Assembly: GCA_963965975.1 (NCBI GenBank) | Contig: OZ014418.1 | Span: 1,300,275 to 1,364,274 of the forward strand | Direction: 5' to 3' | Length of the DNA stretch: 64,000 nucleotides | Origin: Xestospongia bergquistia | Lineage: Eukaryota > Porifera > Demospongiae > Haplosclerida > Petrosiidae | In this document: positions 20,932 through 31,859 of the stretch, piece by piece | Numbering within the stretch: position 1 is the first letter of the stretch | Layout: each line of letters opens with the position of its first letter | Translations under genes and position numbers: made by a program | The notes under the pieces: model-generated | The model's database searches: none | What the model was told of the DNA's origin: nothing | The model's input: the letters and a program-made list of their open reading frames with translations, nothing else

Positions 20932-21944
20932 TTATTCATTTATAAATAGAATTTTAAACAAAATTATTACTAGTATAAAAGTTATAATTGCTAACCATTT
21001 GTATAAACCACAAGCCTGTGACATTCTTTTCATATCATAATATAAATTAAATGTTTGTTGTTCAGTGAAGCGAGTTTCCCTAGAGTTATCAATAATGTAA
21101 TTGCCACGTCTGCACTTTTCCTGAAGTGGGATTTGTGCAGAGACTCTTTTAAGTGCCTCATCCTTTGAGAGGTTGTCCCTCGTCATTAACCTTTCTAATT
21201 GTTGTTCCTCTGAACTGCAAGTAACAATGGATTATATTAATTACACTAAAATGATCTCTTACCAACTCACTACAATAATCTTCTTCATAAAGTTGAGATA
21301 ACGATTACTTTCAAACATCAGAGGAGATACTAATACCACAAATGGCTTTCCTAAATGTAAAACAAAATGTCATTCTTTTGACGTCCCCATCTATTACTTG
21401 TATATCTCCCTATTCTTACAGACAATAATAATAATTATAATAATTTTTTGTTTCCTATTGTGCACATCCTAGTTGATTCCTACTGTTAACATGTCCACCT
21501 TGTTTGTTAATAGGATATTTAAGTTTTATAAGTATTTTGTGTAATATTTGTATCAATTGTTTAGTAATCCATCCATTTTGTACCTTTCAAGAAGTATTTC
21601 ACTAACTGCCACAACATAGCACCCTGTATATAAGGATGTGTAATATCATTTAATGTCCTTCGTTTCTCTTCATCATTAAATATAATGGATGCTAGTTTAC
21701 TACGATTAAGTCGGTGGTCATCGTTTAAAATATCAATGCCAAATGTACCAATGATGGCCTTCCAAGCTGGTTTACCAGGCTCCACAACTGAAAAAAGAGG
21801 TGTGGCTACATCAATAGTATGGTTGCTGTTACCTTGTCTTGAAATGACATCTGCATCAATAACAGGACATCCTAGCAGCCGTAAATGACTGGACACAGTC
21901 GTCTTGCCACTTGCTATGCCTCCAGTTAAACCATAAATGTGCAT
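20932..21944 (-). CDS. DCAKD: DCAKD, dephospho-CoA kinase domain protein
   Basis: Exons 21944..21833, 21787..21584, 21350..21263 and 21214..20932, in phase, giving 228 residues; human DCAKD is about 231. The P-loop is GLTGGIASGKT (residues ~5-15). It is followed by LGCPVIDADVISRQVVEPG, NRSKLASIIFND, LNDITHPYI, FVVLVSPLMFES and the lid region QQLERLMTRDNLSKDEALKR. IIDNS comes near the end, and a C-terminal hydrophobic helix (WLAIITFILVIILF) follows. It phosphorylates dephospho-CoA in the last step of CoA synthesis by homology; the C-terminal helix suggests membrane attachment, perhaps mitochondrial. The first intron is only 45 bp, a multiple of three without stops, so retention would keep the frame. 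Confidence 0.92.
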
Positions 21945-22041
21945 TGTATACTCCGTATATTATCGGATATTTTGATCTACTCCGTATATTACACTGTAGA
22001 CCCTGTTGTGAAAGTAAGAAGGAACTCACCAAATAGACAAT
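21945..22041. promoter_or_regulatory. Divergent promoter DCAKD / CNIH1-like
   Basis: 97 bp between start codons. It contains a direct repeat TACTCCGTATATTA (about 21949-21962 and 21975-21988) that might be a paired factor-binding site. Confidence 0.5.
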
Positions 22042-23353
22042 ATGTTTGGAGCTGATTTTTATGTGTTTTTGTTTGTGATGATCGTTTCTATTGGTTTGTT
22101 ATTTCTAATGGTTTGGCATGTAAGTATCACGTGACACATACTTATTGATGATATTATTTTCCCATTGTATAGTTAATAATGGTTGATGAGTTAAAAAATG
22201 ATTATCGTAATCCTGTGGATTTTGCTAACAATCAAAACATGGTTAGTTTTAATACATTTATGATATGATTCCTATATTGCTGTAATTGTAATGATACTAC
22301 AGCTAATTCAATAAGAATTATATTACTGACCCCTAATCTGACCTTTAAAACAATGTATTATTGGCTCTGCTTGTCTCATTCCAAAACCATAGGTATGTTA
22401 GTTTGGGAATGAGACTCTGGATAAATTAAGACAATATTTAATTACTATTTCTTTTATATGTAGCTTGTTCTACCGGAATACTGTCTTCATTTTTTCATAA
22501 CTTTATTATTACTATTGTTTGGTTACTGGTTTACTTTCATTTGGAATGTACCTCTTGTGGCCTACCATATATGGAGGTAATTATTCTATTTATACATAGA
22601 CAGTGAAAATAAAATTAAAATGTTCAACTCTTCTAGGTTTCTTAAAAGACCTACCATGAGTGGGTTAGGTCTTTATGATCCTACTGTTGTAATGAACAGG
22701 AACAATCTTGTATTCTATAACAGGGAAGGATTTGTAAAGTTAGGATTCTATGTAGTCTCTTTTCTAATCTACCTTTATAAGTAAGTAAAGTCACATGACT
22801 ATCATGTGATAATAATCCAATAACTGATGGGCATATGTTTATAACTATAATACAAGAACATGACTTGCCATGAGAAGTATATGTCATGTGACTATCATAT
22901 GATGAACATGCACAGTTGACAGTATGCCTGCTCAGTATTATTAACCCTTTAGTGAATCATTAAATGATTGATTGATTTTCAGTGTGAGAGAGCTTGATCT
23001 CTTGTAGGAAAACATTTGAACCAGCACTATATTTGTGATGATTACTAAGAGAACATTTTGTATAAATATTTAGGTAAACTGTATATTATGATAATTATGG
23101 TTTACTGAATGCCAAATTTGATAAACATCAGATACAAAATGGCTACATAGTAACTAGTACATATATTCAAAAATTCGTTGTAAGTTCTTTCACAATAAAT
23201 ACAGTTTTCCCTCAACTATTATGATTACATAAATACAAGATGATTGCTCAGTAATATTTAACTCCTTATACTAAATTTAGTAATGCTGACATTATCACTT
23301 TTTTTTTCCTTTTATTTAGCATGATGGTTGCCTTAGTTGTTGCATTGACATGA
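22042..23353 (+). CDS. CNIH1: Cornichon family protein, CNIH1/2/3 type
   Basis: Exons 22042..22119, 22173..22241, 22464..22576, 22637..22780 and 23320..23353, in frame, giving 145 residues; CNIH1 is 144. Diagnostic parts are HLIMVDELKNDYRNPVD, NMLVLPEYCLHFF, WNVPLVAYHIWRFLKRP, and MSGLGLYDPTVVMNR followed by KLGFYVVSFLIYLYNMMVAL. It acts as a COPII cargo receptor at the ER. Exons 2 and 3 have exactly the same length (69 and 113 nt) and phase as those of the CNIH4-type gene at 19624, so the intron positions are ancestral. This is the last intron-bearing gene before the array. Confidence 0.92.
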
Positions 23354-23798
23354 TATATTATGTCACAAGATATTAAAAGATACACTGTTAACTCTTCTTT
23401 ATACAATTATCATAGGTTACTATAATATCTGGTATTGAATTTGTTTGTGATAAACTAGTACTATATCACATAAGACAACATTATATTATAATAATTGTTT
23501 TAGTTGGAGAGGTAATAACTCAAAAGGAGACATGTAAGACTATTAAATCAATACTAAAGATCATTAACAAAACAAAACAATATATATATGATACAAAAAT
23601 CATTCATATATTAATAACAGAGTCCTGTATTGTGATATAAAGAAGCTAGTCATTGTTATGAAATAGTTAAGATGTTTAGTAATCTACAGTGGATTATTGA
23701 TATGTATTGTTTAGTCTAAATCATATGATACCATGTACCAAGAATAGTCAGATCAATCAAGTCTACAGTGATATCAGTTCTTTGTAACTGTATTTACA
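23354..23798 (+). other. Boundary between housekeeping block and secreted-protein array
   Basis: AT-rich spacer. The last ~40 bp (CAGTGATATCAGTTCTT … GTATTTACA then ATG) are shared with copies at 39250, 41907, 46360 and 61959 and define the gamma upstream class. Nothing else is recognised. Confidence 0.6.
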
Positions 23799-24830
23799 AT
23801 GTGTTCTCTCTGGTCATTTATCTTTCTTGTTCTCTTAATAACCTGTTCTGTTAAAGGATCCTCGTATTGTATGGCTGACTGTGATAGCAATGGCCATCAG
23901 ACTTCACTACATTTGCAGATTTGTTGTAATCCCTCCAACAGAGGAAAATCATTTAAAATACAAGATGAAATGGGTCATAAAAACTACATCTTATGTCCAT
24001 TAATACCTCCAACTTCATGTCCAGTATTCTGTTCATGTAGTCAATTACATGAGGTATACTCTACTGCTCCCTCAGGTTATTATAATATAAGATTATCTAA
24101 TGATAGTCAGGTTGAAGTGTACTGTGATATGGAGGGTAGTGACTGTAATGAAGAGGGAAGTTGGACAATAGTGGCATTTATTAACATGAGTGAACCTGGT
24201 TCATCTTGTCCACCTGGACTAGTACAATATGATAACATCTTTGATACTAGCTTATGTTGGATTAATAATGGAACATATTATGATTGTAGCTCTGCTTTCT
24301 TCTCTACTTATGGTCTCAACTATACCAAAGTGTGTGGTCAAGTAAGAGGATATCAGTATGGAATACCTTTGGCTTTTCGTTGTTATATTAACAACTATGT
24401 TTGTTTTGATCCTCAAATAAATACATTTGGAGTAACTCTTACCTACAGTAACAATCCTCGTAAACATAATTGGACTTATGCTGGAGGTCAATATGAACAA
24501 GGAACAAACTCAAATGATTGTCCCTGTAATGAAGGCAGTCCATACATGAACTATACTATACCATTTGTTGGTAACGATTACGACTGTGAATCAGGACGTG
24601 GTGTTACTGAAAATGTTTGGGACTTATATTCAATTGATCCACTCTGGAATGGTCAAGACTGTCCTGGACGTGAGGCTACCTGTTGTATTTCTCCTAAGAT
24701 GCCATGGTTTGTTAAGACATTAAATGAGACTGCTAATGATAATATTGATTTGATTACATGTGGTTTTAATGATCATCAGATTCATTTTAATGGTACTCCT
24801 CTAGACCTTGTTGAGCTTTACATCAACTAA
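23799..24830 (+). CDS. Array gene 1: secreted Cys-rich, fibrinogen-C-like family protein (intact)
   Basis: One uninterrupted exon, 343 residues. Signal peptide ~1-20 (MCSLWSFIFLVLLITCSVKG). N-terminal module I, Cys-rich, residues ~21-88. Fibrinogen-C-like start ~91-135 (PSGYYNI, VEVYCDME, W at 122). The long family-specific region ~136-343 contains GSSCPPGLVQYDN, VCGQVRGYQYG, TLTYSNNP, PFVGNDYDCESG, DPLWNGQDC, CCISPKMPWFVKTLNET and GTPLDLVELYI. Several N-glycosylation sequons (NMS, NGT, NYT, NWT, NET) support secretion. The fibrinogen-like start resembles that of ficolins and intelectins, but the calcium and ligand-pocket parts of a full FReD are not recognisable. Function unknown; recognition is a guess. 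Gamma upstream class. It is the most divergent copy, ending YIN and having its own 3' flank. Confidence 0.85.
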   Translation: MCSLWSFIFLVLLITCSVKGSSYCMADCDSNGHQTSLHLQICCNPSNRGKSFKIQDEMGHKNYILCPLIPPTSCPVFCSCSQLHEVYSTAPSGYYNIRLSNDSQVEVYCDMEGSDCNEEGSWTIVAFINMSEPGSSCPPGLVQYDNIFDTSLCWINNGTYYDCSSAFFSTYGLNYTKVCGQVRGYQYGIPLAFRCYINNYVCFDPQINTFGVTLTYSNNPRKHNWTYAGGQYEQGTNSNDCPCNEGSPYMNYTIPFVGNDYDCESGRGVTENVWDLYSIDPLWNGQDCPGREATCCISPKMPWFVKTLNETANDNIDLITCGFNDHQIHFNGTPLDLVELYIN

Positions 24831-25219
24831 TAATCAAATACGCACATTATTTCACACTGCCTTATATAAAAATTATTGTTGATTAATTCATAAATAAACA
24901 TATTTAATTTTATCATCTTGATATTTGAGGGTATGGAAATTGAATCTGTGCTACGTATAATGAATGTTATTATCAATAGCAATATTCACATATCTAGTAT
25001 TGATATTGGAGTTAATAATTATTCAATTTCACACAAATATAATTTACATCAGAAGTCCATGACATGATGAAAAGGTAAGAGGGAAGGAGTGTAAATTGCT
25101 CATATATTAATGACAACACTCTGTTGCCAGGAGCTCATGATAAAAGTTATCATACACTACTGTTTATATACTAAGGTGTTAAAGATATAAAATGAAAGAG
25201 ATTATAAATAATTTTTGCA

Positions 25220-25668
25220 TGTCCATCATTACCTCCAACATCATGTCCCCCATTTGACACTTCATGTAATCAATTACATGAGGTATACCCTACTGCTCCC
25301 TCAGGTTATTATAATATAACATTATCTAATGGTAGTCAGGTTGAAGTGTACTGTGATATGGAGGGTAGTGACTGTGATGGAGAAGAAGGTTGGACAAGAG
25401 TGGCAGTTGCTAGCATGAGTGGTTCATTTTATCCACCTGGACAAGCTGAATTGATTGGTGCAAGTCCCAGTGGATAGCACATAAAACGGCAAAGTTATTC
25501 ACATGTCTGGGTGGCTCTTCTCAACTCGGACAGAGTATAATACAATATGATAACATCATTAATACCAGCTTATATTGGATTAATAATGGAATCTATTACT
25601 ATAAAGATTGTGATTCTACTTTTTTCTCTAATTATGGATCCTACTATACTAAATTCTACATGTAAATA
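25220..25668 (+). pseudogene. Array fragment (central part, broken)
   Basis: Matches family residues ~67-178: an IPP-like TCATGTCC stretch, then PSGYYNI and VEVYCDMEGSDC, then an insertion of unrelated sequence near 25455-25530, then YDNIINTSLYW. No signal peptide and no C-terminus. It is a degraded copy. Confidence 0.8.
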
Positions 25669-26636
25669 ATCCAATTTAGATTAGTAAATTAATATTATAT
25701 AATTCTACAATGCAGTCATTAACCTTTCATATCATAGTGCTATATAGAATATTGAAATATATTCTAAAATTAGATAGAAGTGTCCTTGGTATTGGTCAGA
25801 AATATAAATGATGAGAAAATCCTAGTATTGTGAAAATAACAGATCTTTTAACCAATATAATTGTAATTGTCACCAGCGTAGTCATGTCAATAGTGTATTT
25901 AATTGTGTATGTAATATCCAAAATATGAAATAATGTATATAATTATAATTATAACATACAGTAGAATTAAGAGATTGTTTTAAACGTTAAGTCCACTTTA
26001 TGTACTATATCTTTTAAAGACTCTTGTCCTCCCCGTCCATAGTACTGAGTTTTTCAGTCATAGTTCATGCTTACTAAGATTATAGCAGATCCCATCAATG
26101 ATAAATTGGTATTGTTTATAGATAACAATTTTTACAATAATAACAAATAAAGTAAAGATTTAGAATAACACTTGTTATCTACGATATAACAATTGTTGTA
26201 CTGGACAAACAACTACTAGACTATAATATGCTTCAATGTGATCAACTGTTTACTTAATTTTGTTGCTGTAAGTATATTATAATATCAACAATATATATTT
26301 TGTGTAGTCACATGATATATTTTGTGTAGTCACATGATCTGATACGTCTAGTTAAAAGCAATGCATGATGATACTGTAAATGACACCCATTAGCTAAATT
26401 AACATAAATGTTTGTTTTGAACTTTCTTATGAGATGAAGTTACATTAATATAATGTAGTGATCATATCAGTATACTATAAATTGATCTTTACTGTAAATG
26501 ACATCCATTAGTTAAATTAACATAAATGTTTTTATTGTTAAAAATCTATTAACCTTAGTAAATTGTTCAGTCATAGTTCATGTTTACTAAGTGTTAATAT
26601 AGTGTAATATAAACATGATATTTTTATCATTTTAAG
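25669..26636 (+). other. Array spacer
   Basis: AT-rich non-coding DNA. The part around 26200-26340 (ACTAGACTATAATATG … GTAGTCACATGAT) and 26370-26600 (AATGACATCCATTAG…) recurs upstream of other alpha-class copies near 28960, 31480, 35050 and 37010. Confidence 0.6.
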
Positions 26637-26637
26637 T

Positions 26638-26768
26638 CAACTCCAAGAGGGGAGAGGTTACTATTCAAGGAGGACGTTTAAATATAGTATCAATATATAG
26701 GTCAAGTGAATTTGATGGTTTACAAGATTAGCTATAGTTGCTTGACACATCTTTGTTAGTTGAGTATA
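26638..26768 (+). promoter_or_regulatory. Alpha-class upstream element (copy before gene 2)
   Basis: CAACTCCAAGAGGGGAGAGG followed by TTACTATTCAAGG and TTTAAATATAG. The same block sits 107-131 bp before the ATG of copies at 29628, 31860, 35697 and 37654, starting at 29521, 31732, 35571 and 37526. It is the most conserved and GC-rich part of the intergenic DNA. TTTAAATATA may be a TATA-like core. Confidence 0.6.
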
Positions 26769-27830
26769 ATGGGTGCTCTCTATCAATTGTCCATATTTCT
26801 TGTTCTCCTAATAACCTGTTCTGTAGAAGGATCCTTTTATTGTATTGCTGACTGTGATAATGATAGCAATAATCAATCTTCACTGTGTCTACAGTATTGT
26901 TGTCATCCCTCCAACAAAGGAAAAGGATTCAAAATACAAGGAGAAATGAGTCATAAAAACTACATCTTCTGTCCATCAATACCTCCAACTTCATGTCCAT
27001 TAATTAGGTCATGTAGTCAATTACATGAGGTATACTCTACTGCTCCCTCAGGTTATTACAATATAACATTATCTAATGGTAGTCAGGTTGAAGTGTACTG
27101 TGATATGGAGGGTATTTATTGTGATGGAGAAGGAGGTTGGACAAAAGTAGCATTTGTTAACATGAGTGAACCTGGTTCATCTTGTCCACCTGGATTAGTA
27201 CAATATGATAACATCTTTGATACCAGCTTATGTTGGACTACTATTGGAAAAAATAATAATCATTATGCTGGTTGTAGCTCTACTATCTTCTCTACTTACG
27301 GTGTCAACTATACCAAGGTGTGTGGTCGAGTGAGAGGATATCAGTATGGAGATCTTAGGGCTTTTTATTGTTATATTTACAACTATACTTGTTTTGATCC
27401 TCAAATAAAGACATTTGGAGTAGCTCTTACCTACAGTAACAATCCTCGTAAACATATTTGGACTTATGCTGGAGGTCATGGTGAACAAGGAACAAGCTCA
27501 AGTAATTGTCCCTGTAATAATGGCAGTCCATACATGAACTACACTATACCATTTGTTGGCAATGATTACTACTGTGAATCAGGACGTGGTGTTGGTGAAA
27601 GTGGTTATATCTTATATTCCAATGATCCCCTCTGGGATGGTCAGAACTGTCCTGGACATGAGGCTACCTGTTGTACTTCTCCTAAGATGCCATGGTTTGT
27701 CAAGATGTTAAACGAGACAGTTAATGATGATATTGAGTTAAATGTGTGCGGTGGTGGTTGTAATTTTAATTGTTATTGGTTGTCTGTTTATGGTACTCCT
27801 ATTGATCTTGTTGAACTTTATATCAAATAA
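26769..27830 (+). CDS. Array gene 2: secreted Cys-rich, fibrinogen-C-like family protein (intact)
   Basis: Single exon, 353 residues from ATG 26769. An in-frame TTG nine bases upstream is not needed. Signal peptide MGALYQLSIFLVLLITCSVEG, module I N-terminus with an added Asn/Asp insertion (CDNDSNNQSS), and the usual framework. The variable loop after LCW is long (TTIGKNNNHYAGC). The C-terminal loop is Cys-rich (GGGCNFNCYW), adding two cysteines absent from beta-class copies. Alpha upstream class and alpha 3' flank. The stop codon overlaps an AATAAA (CAAATAAAAC). Confidence 0.87.
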   Translation: MGALYQLSIFLVLLITCSVEGSFYCIADCDNDSNNQSSLCLQYCCHPSNKGKGFKIQGEMSHKNYIFCPSIPPTSCPLIRSCSQLHEVYSTAPSGYYNITLSNGSQVEVYCDMEGIYCDGEGGWTKVAFVNMSEPGSSCPPGLVQYDNIFDTSLCWTTIGKNNNHYAGCSSTIFSTYGVNYTKVCGRVRGYQYGDLRAFYCYIYNYTCFDPQIKTFGVALTYSNNPRKHIWTYAGGHGEQGTSSSNCPCNNGSPYMNYTIPFVGNDYYCESGRGVGESGYILYSNDPLWDGQNCPGHEATCCTSPKMPWFVKMLNETVNDDIELNVCGGGCNFNCYWLSVYGTPIDLVELYIK

Positions 27831-29520
27831 AACAATTTCAAAACATTTAATATTATAATATTATGTACAGCTACTTAACTTATATTAATGTCATCATATT
27901 GTCGTGGTCATTTATTAACTAAGTTATTGTTTATAAAAATAAAGTGTCTAATTGTTCATTCATTATTACAGTGTGAAATTTTTGTGTTAATATTTCTTCT
28001 CCTACATTTTTTAAAACAATAATCAACATCTCTTAACAATAATATGAAGAGAGGACAATATATAATTAATACAGTCTTACCTTTGAACTTACAATCAACA
28101 TCATGTATTGTTCTGTTGTTAACTATAGTAATGAAAGATAATATATAGAAAATGAATCAAATAAGTTATACTATCTAGATGACTTACTTTTATTGGACCC
28201 TCTATACTCTGACATGTGCTACACACAACAAGAATAACACAGACATCCTATCTGTTCATCTGTTCTACCGTTGATATATACACCCACTCACGCACACGTT
28301 ATTATATAGTGTAGACATAATCGATTTTTTAAGATTAGTCAACTATATTTCTCACTTACAATGTTTTTACTTGGTTTCTATATTCATCTATTAACTTAAT
28401 TTATTCTTTCTTTTAGTTTCTTCATCATTCCTTACCTGTATATAGCTATGCTCCATTATTATACTATATTATTATATGTAATAAAATATAGTGTATGAAT
28501 TAATTCTAAATTAATTTTGTCCAATTCGTTTAACGCTGAAAGTATTAACATATTCATTACGTGATGTGCATGTGGGACTTTTATATCTGAAGAATCCTAT
28601 TTTACTATGAGTTAAATAGTTCTCTCTCTTCCTACCTGCAAAGTCATATATATCATGAGCAGACTACTGTGGTTTGTCTAATACTGCATTGGATTTTAAA
28701 TGGTAGTTGCACACTCCTTCCTCTGTTGTGAGGCTATGGGCTCCTGACATACTGTGTTATATAATACTATTGATATAGATCAATATTATATACTATTAAT
28801 ATTATATATTATATTATAATGTGCTATATAATACTTTTAATATAGATCAATATTATATACTATTAATATTATATATTATATTATACTCTGTTTTATAATA
28901 CTATTAATATAGATCAATATTATATAAAGTGAAGTATGGACTCAGTGCTGAACAAATAACTATCCTTCAATATGATCAACTGTTTACTTAATTTTGTTGT
29001 TATAAGTATATTATAATATCAATTATATATACTTAGTGTAGTCACATGTTATGATATGTCTATTTAACAACAAGACATGATCAGTTATAAGAGACCTGTT
29101 TATAATGAATGTGAGGTTACCTGTTGTGTTTCTCCTAAGACACTAAATGAGAGAGTTAATGATGATATATTGAGTTGAGTACATGTGGTTTAGTTTATAG
29201 AGCTTTCCCTGAAATAAAGCTACATTAGTGTAACATGCTGATACTATCATTCTTGTTTTGCAAATAACATCCATTAGCTAAATTAATAAAGATGATTTTT
29301 TAGAACTTTCCTATGAGATGAAGCTATATTAGTGCAATGTACTGATCATGTCAGGACACTATAAGTTGATCTTTATTATAAATGATGTCCATTAGTTAAA
29401 TTAACATAGATGTTTTTATTGTTAAAAAGCTATTAACCTTAGTAAGCTGTTCAATCATAGTTCATGTTTACTAAGTGTTAATATAATATAATATAAACAT
29501 GACATTTTTAACATTTTAAT
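27831..29520 (+). other. Array spacer with polyadenylation signal and AT-rich repeats
   Basis: AATAAAGTGTC at 27938 begins the alpha-type 3' flank, followed by TG-rich DNA, as in poly(A) sites. At about 28755-28926 an AT-rich unit with TAGATCAATATTATAT is repeated three times. A short C-terminal family fragment (CCTGTTGTGTTTCTCC …) lies at about 29105-29180. Otherwise no gene is seen. Confidence 0.6.
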
Positions 29521-29627
29521 CCAACTCCAAGAGGGGAGAGGTTACTATTCAAGGAGGATTTTTAAATATAATATCTATACTATAGTTGATGGTTTATTAC
29601 TATATGTATCATTGTTAGTTGAGTAAA

Positions 29628-30680
29628 ATGGCTGCTCTTTATCAATTGTTCATATTTCTTGTTCTCCTAATAACCTGTTCTGTTGAAGGATCCTTTTATT
29701 GTATTACTGACTGTGATGATAACAATCATCAATCTTCACTGTGTCTACAGTATTGTTGTGATCCTTCCAACAAAGGAAGGGGATTTAAAATACAAGATGA
29801 AATGGGTCATATAAACTACATTTTATGTCCATCAATACCTCCAATTTCATATATGGTATTCAGTTCATGTAGTCAATTACATGAGGTATACCCTACTGCT
29901 CCCTCAGGTTATTATAATATAACATTATCTAATGGTCATCAGGTTGAAGTGTACTGTGATATGAAGGGTAGTGACTGTAATGGAGAGGGAGGTTAGACAA
30001 GAGTGGCATTTGTTAACATGAGTGAACCTGGTTCATCTTGTCCACCTGGACTAGTACAATATGATAACATCTTTGACAACAGCTTGTGTTGGACTGCTAG
30101 TAGAGTATATTGGTATGAAGAATGCAGTTCTACTTTCTTCTCTACTTATGGTCTCAACTATACCAAGGTATGTGGTCGAGTGAGAGGATATCAATATGGA
30201 TATCCAATAGGTTTTTATTATTATATTATCAATGCTAATGGTTTTGATCCTCAAATAAAGACATTTGGAGCAACTCTTACCTACAGTAACAATCCTCGTA
30301 AACATATTTGGACTTATGCTGGAGGTCATGGTGAACAAGGAACAAGCTCAAGTGATTGTCCCTGTAATAATGGCAGTCAATACATGAACTATACTATACC
30401 ATTTGTTGGCAATGATTACTACTGTGAATCAGGACGTGATGTTGGTGAAAGTGGTCATATCTTATATTCCAATGATCCCCTCTGGGATGGTCGGGACTGT
30501 CCTGAACATGAGGCTACCTGTTGTACTTCTCCTAAGATGCCATGGTTTGTCAAGACACTTAATGAGACAGTTAATGATGATATTGAGTTGATTATATGTG
30601 GTAGTGGTTGTAATTATAATTGTAATGGATTTTATGTTTATGGTACTCCTATTGATCTTGTTGAACTTTATATCAAATAA
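29628..30680 (+). pseudogene. Array copy 3: full-length copy with one nonsense codon
   Basis: The frame is intact from ATG 29628 (signal peptide, module I) to a TAG at 29994-29996. That TAG replaces the invariant TGG (Trp of GEGGWTRVAF). The same frame then continues without fault to the normal end GTPIDLVELYIK at 30680. A single G-to-A change is the only lesion. It is either a very young pseudogene, a truncated 122-residue secreted product, or a sequence error. Alpha class. The C-terminal loop GSGCNYNCNG matches gene 2. Confidence 0.85.
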
Positions 30681-31731
30681 AGAAAGTACAAAAGTTAAAC
30701 AATATATTTGTAGCTACTTCCTTTTATAAAGGTCATCATGTTGTTATAGTCATTTATTAATTAATTTTATTGTTTATAAAAATAGTGTCTAATTGTTCAT
30801 CCATTATTACAGTGTGACATTTTGTGTTAATAGTTTTTCTCTAACAATTTTTACAACAATAATCAACATCTCTTAACAATATATGAAGACAGGACAAGAT
30901 ATCATTAATACAGTCTTACCTTTGGACTTACAATCAATACCACCGTTCTGTTGTTAACTATAGTAATGAAGGATAATGTATAGAAAATGAATCAAATAAG
31001 TTATACTATCTAGATGACTTTCTTCTATTGGGCCCTCTCTGTTCTGACATGTGCTACACACTAAGAATTAACATAGCCATCCTATCTATCCATCTGTATA
31101 TACTCCAGCTATGTATTGATGTACACATACTCACACACATAAATATATAATATTGTGTATAATATAATATTAAACTAATTTTGTTTAATTTTGTGTAACA
31201 CTAAAAGTATTGACATATCCACTGTATGTGTCATAATGTGTGACCTCTATATCTGAAGAACTCTACTTAAACTATATATTAAAATAGTCTGCTCTCTATC
31301 CACAATGTCAGATATATCATGAGGAGACTACTGTGGTTTGTATAATTCTGCATTGGATTTGTTACATGTTCCTTCCTCCTTTGTGAGGCTATGGACTTCT
31401 GACATGCATTACTGTGCCATATAAAACTATTGATATAGATCAATATTATATGCAGTGAAGTATGGAGTTCTTGCTAGACAAACAGCACTAGACTATAATG
31501 TGCTTCAATGTCATCAGCTCTTTGCTTTTGTTGTTGTAAGTATATTATAATATCAACAATATATACTTGTGTAGTCACATGATCAGATATATCTAATTAA
31601 CAAAAACATGTGATCAGTTATAAGTAACCTTTACTATAAATAGCATCCATTAGCTAAATTAACATAGAGGTTTTTTATTGTTAAAAAGCTATTAACCTTA
31701 GTAAACTGTTCAGTTATAGTTCATGTTTACA
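30681..31731 (+). other. Array spacer (alpha type)
   Basis: AT-rich. It repeats the layout of 27831-29520: a 3' flank with TATAAAAATAGTGTC, then the ACTAGACTATAATG block, then AACTGTTCAG before the upstream element at 31732. No gene seen. Confidence 0.6.
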
Positions 31732-31859
31732 CCAACTCCAAGAGAGGAGAGGTTACTATTCAAGGGCAACGTTTAAATATAATATCTATATATAGAGGTC
31801 AAGTGAACTTGATGGTTTATAAGATTAGTTGCTATATACATCTTTGTTAGTTGAGTATA

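Noticed and set aside
26760-26768. N-terminal extension of array genes from TTG (MSIMGALY and similar)
   Set aside because: The ATG nine bases downstream starts a good signal peptide; non-ATG starts are not needed.
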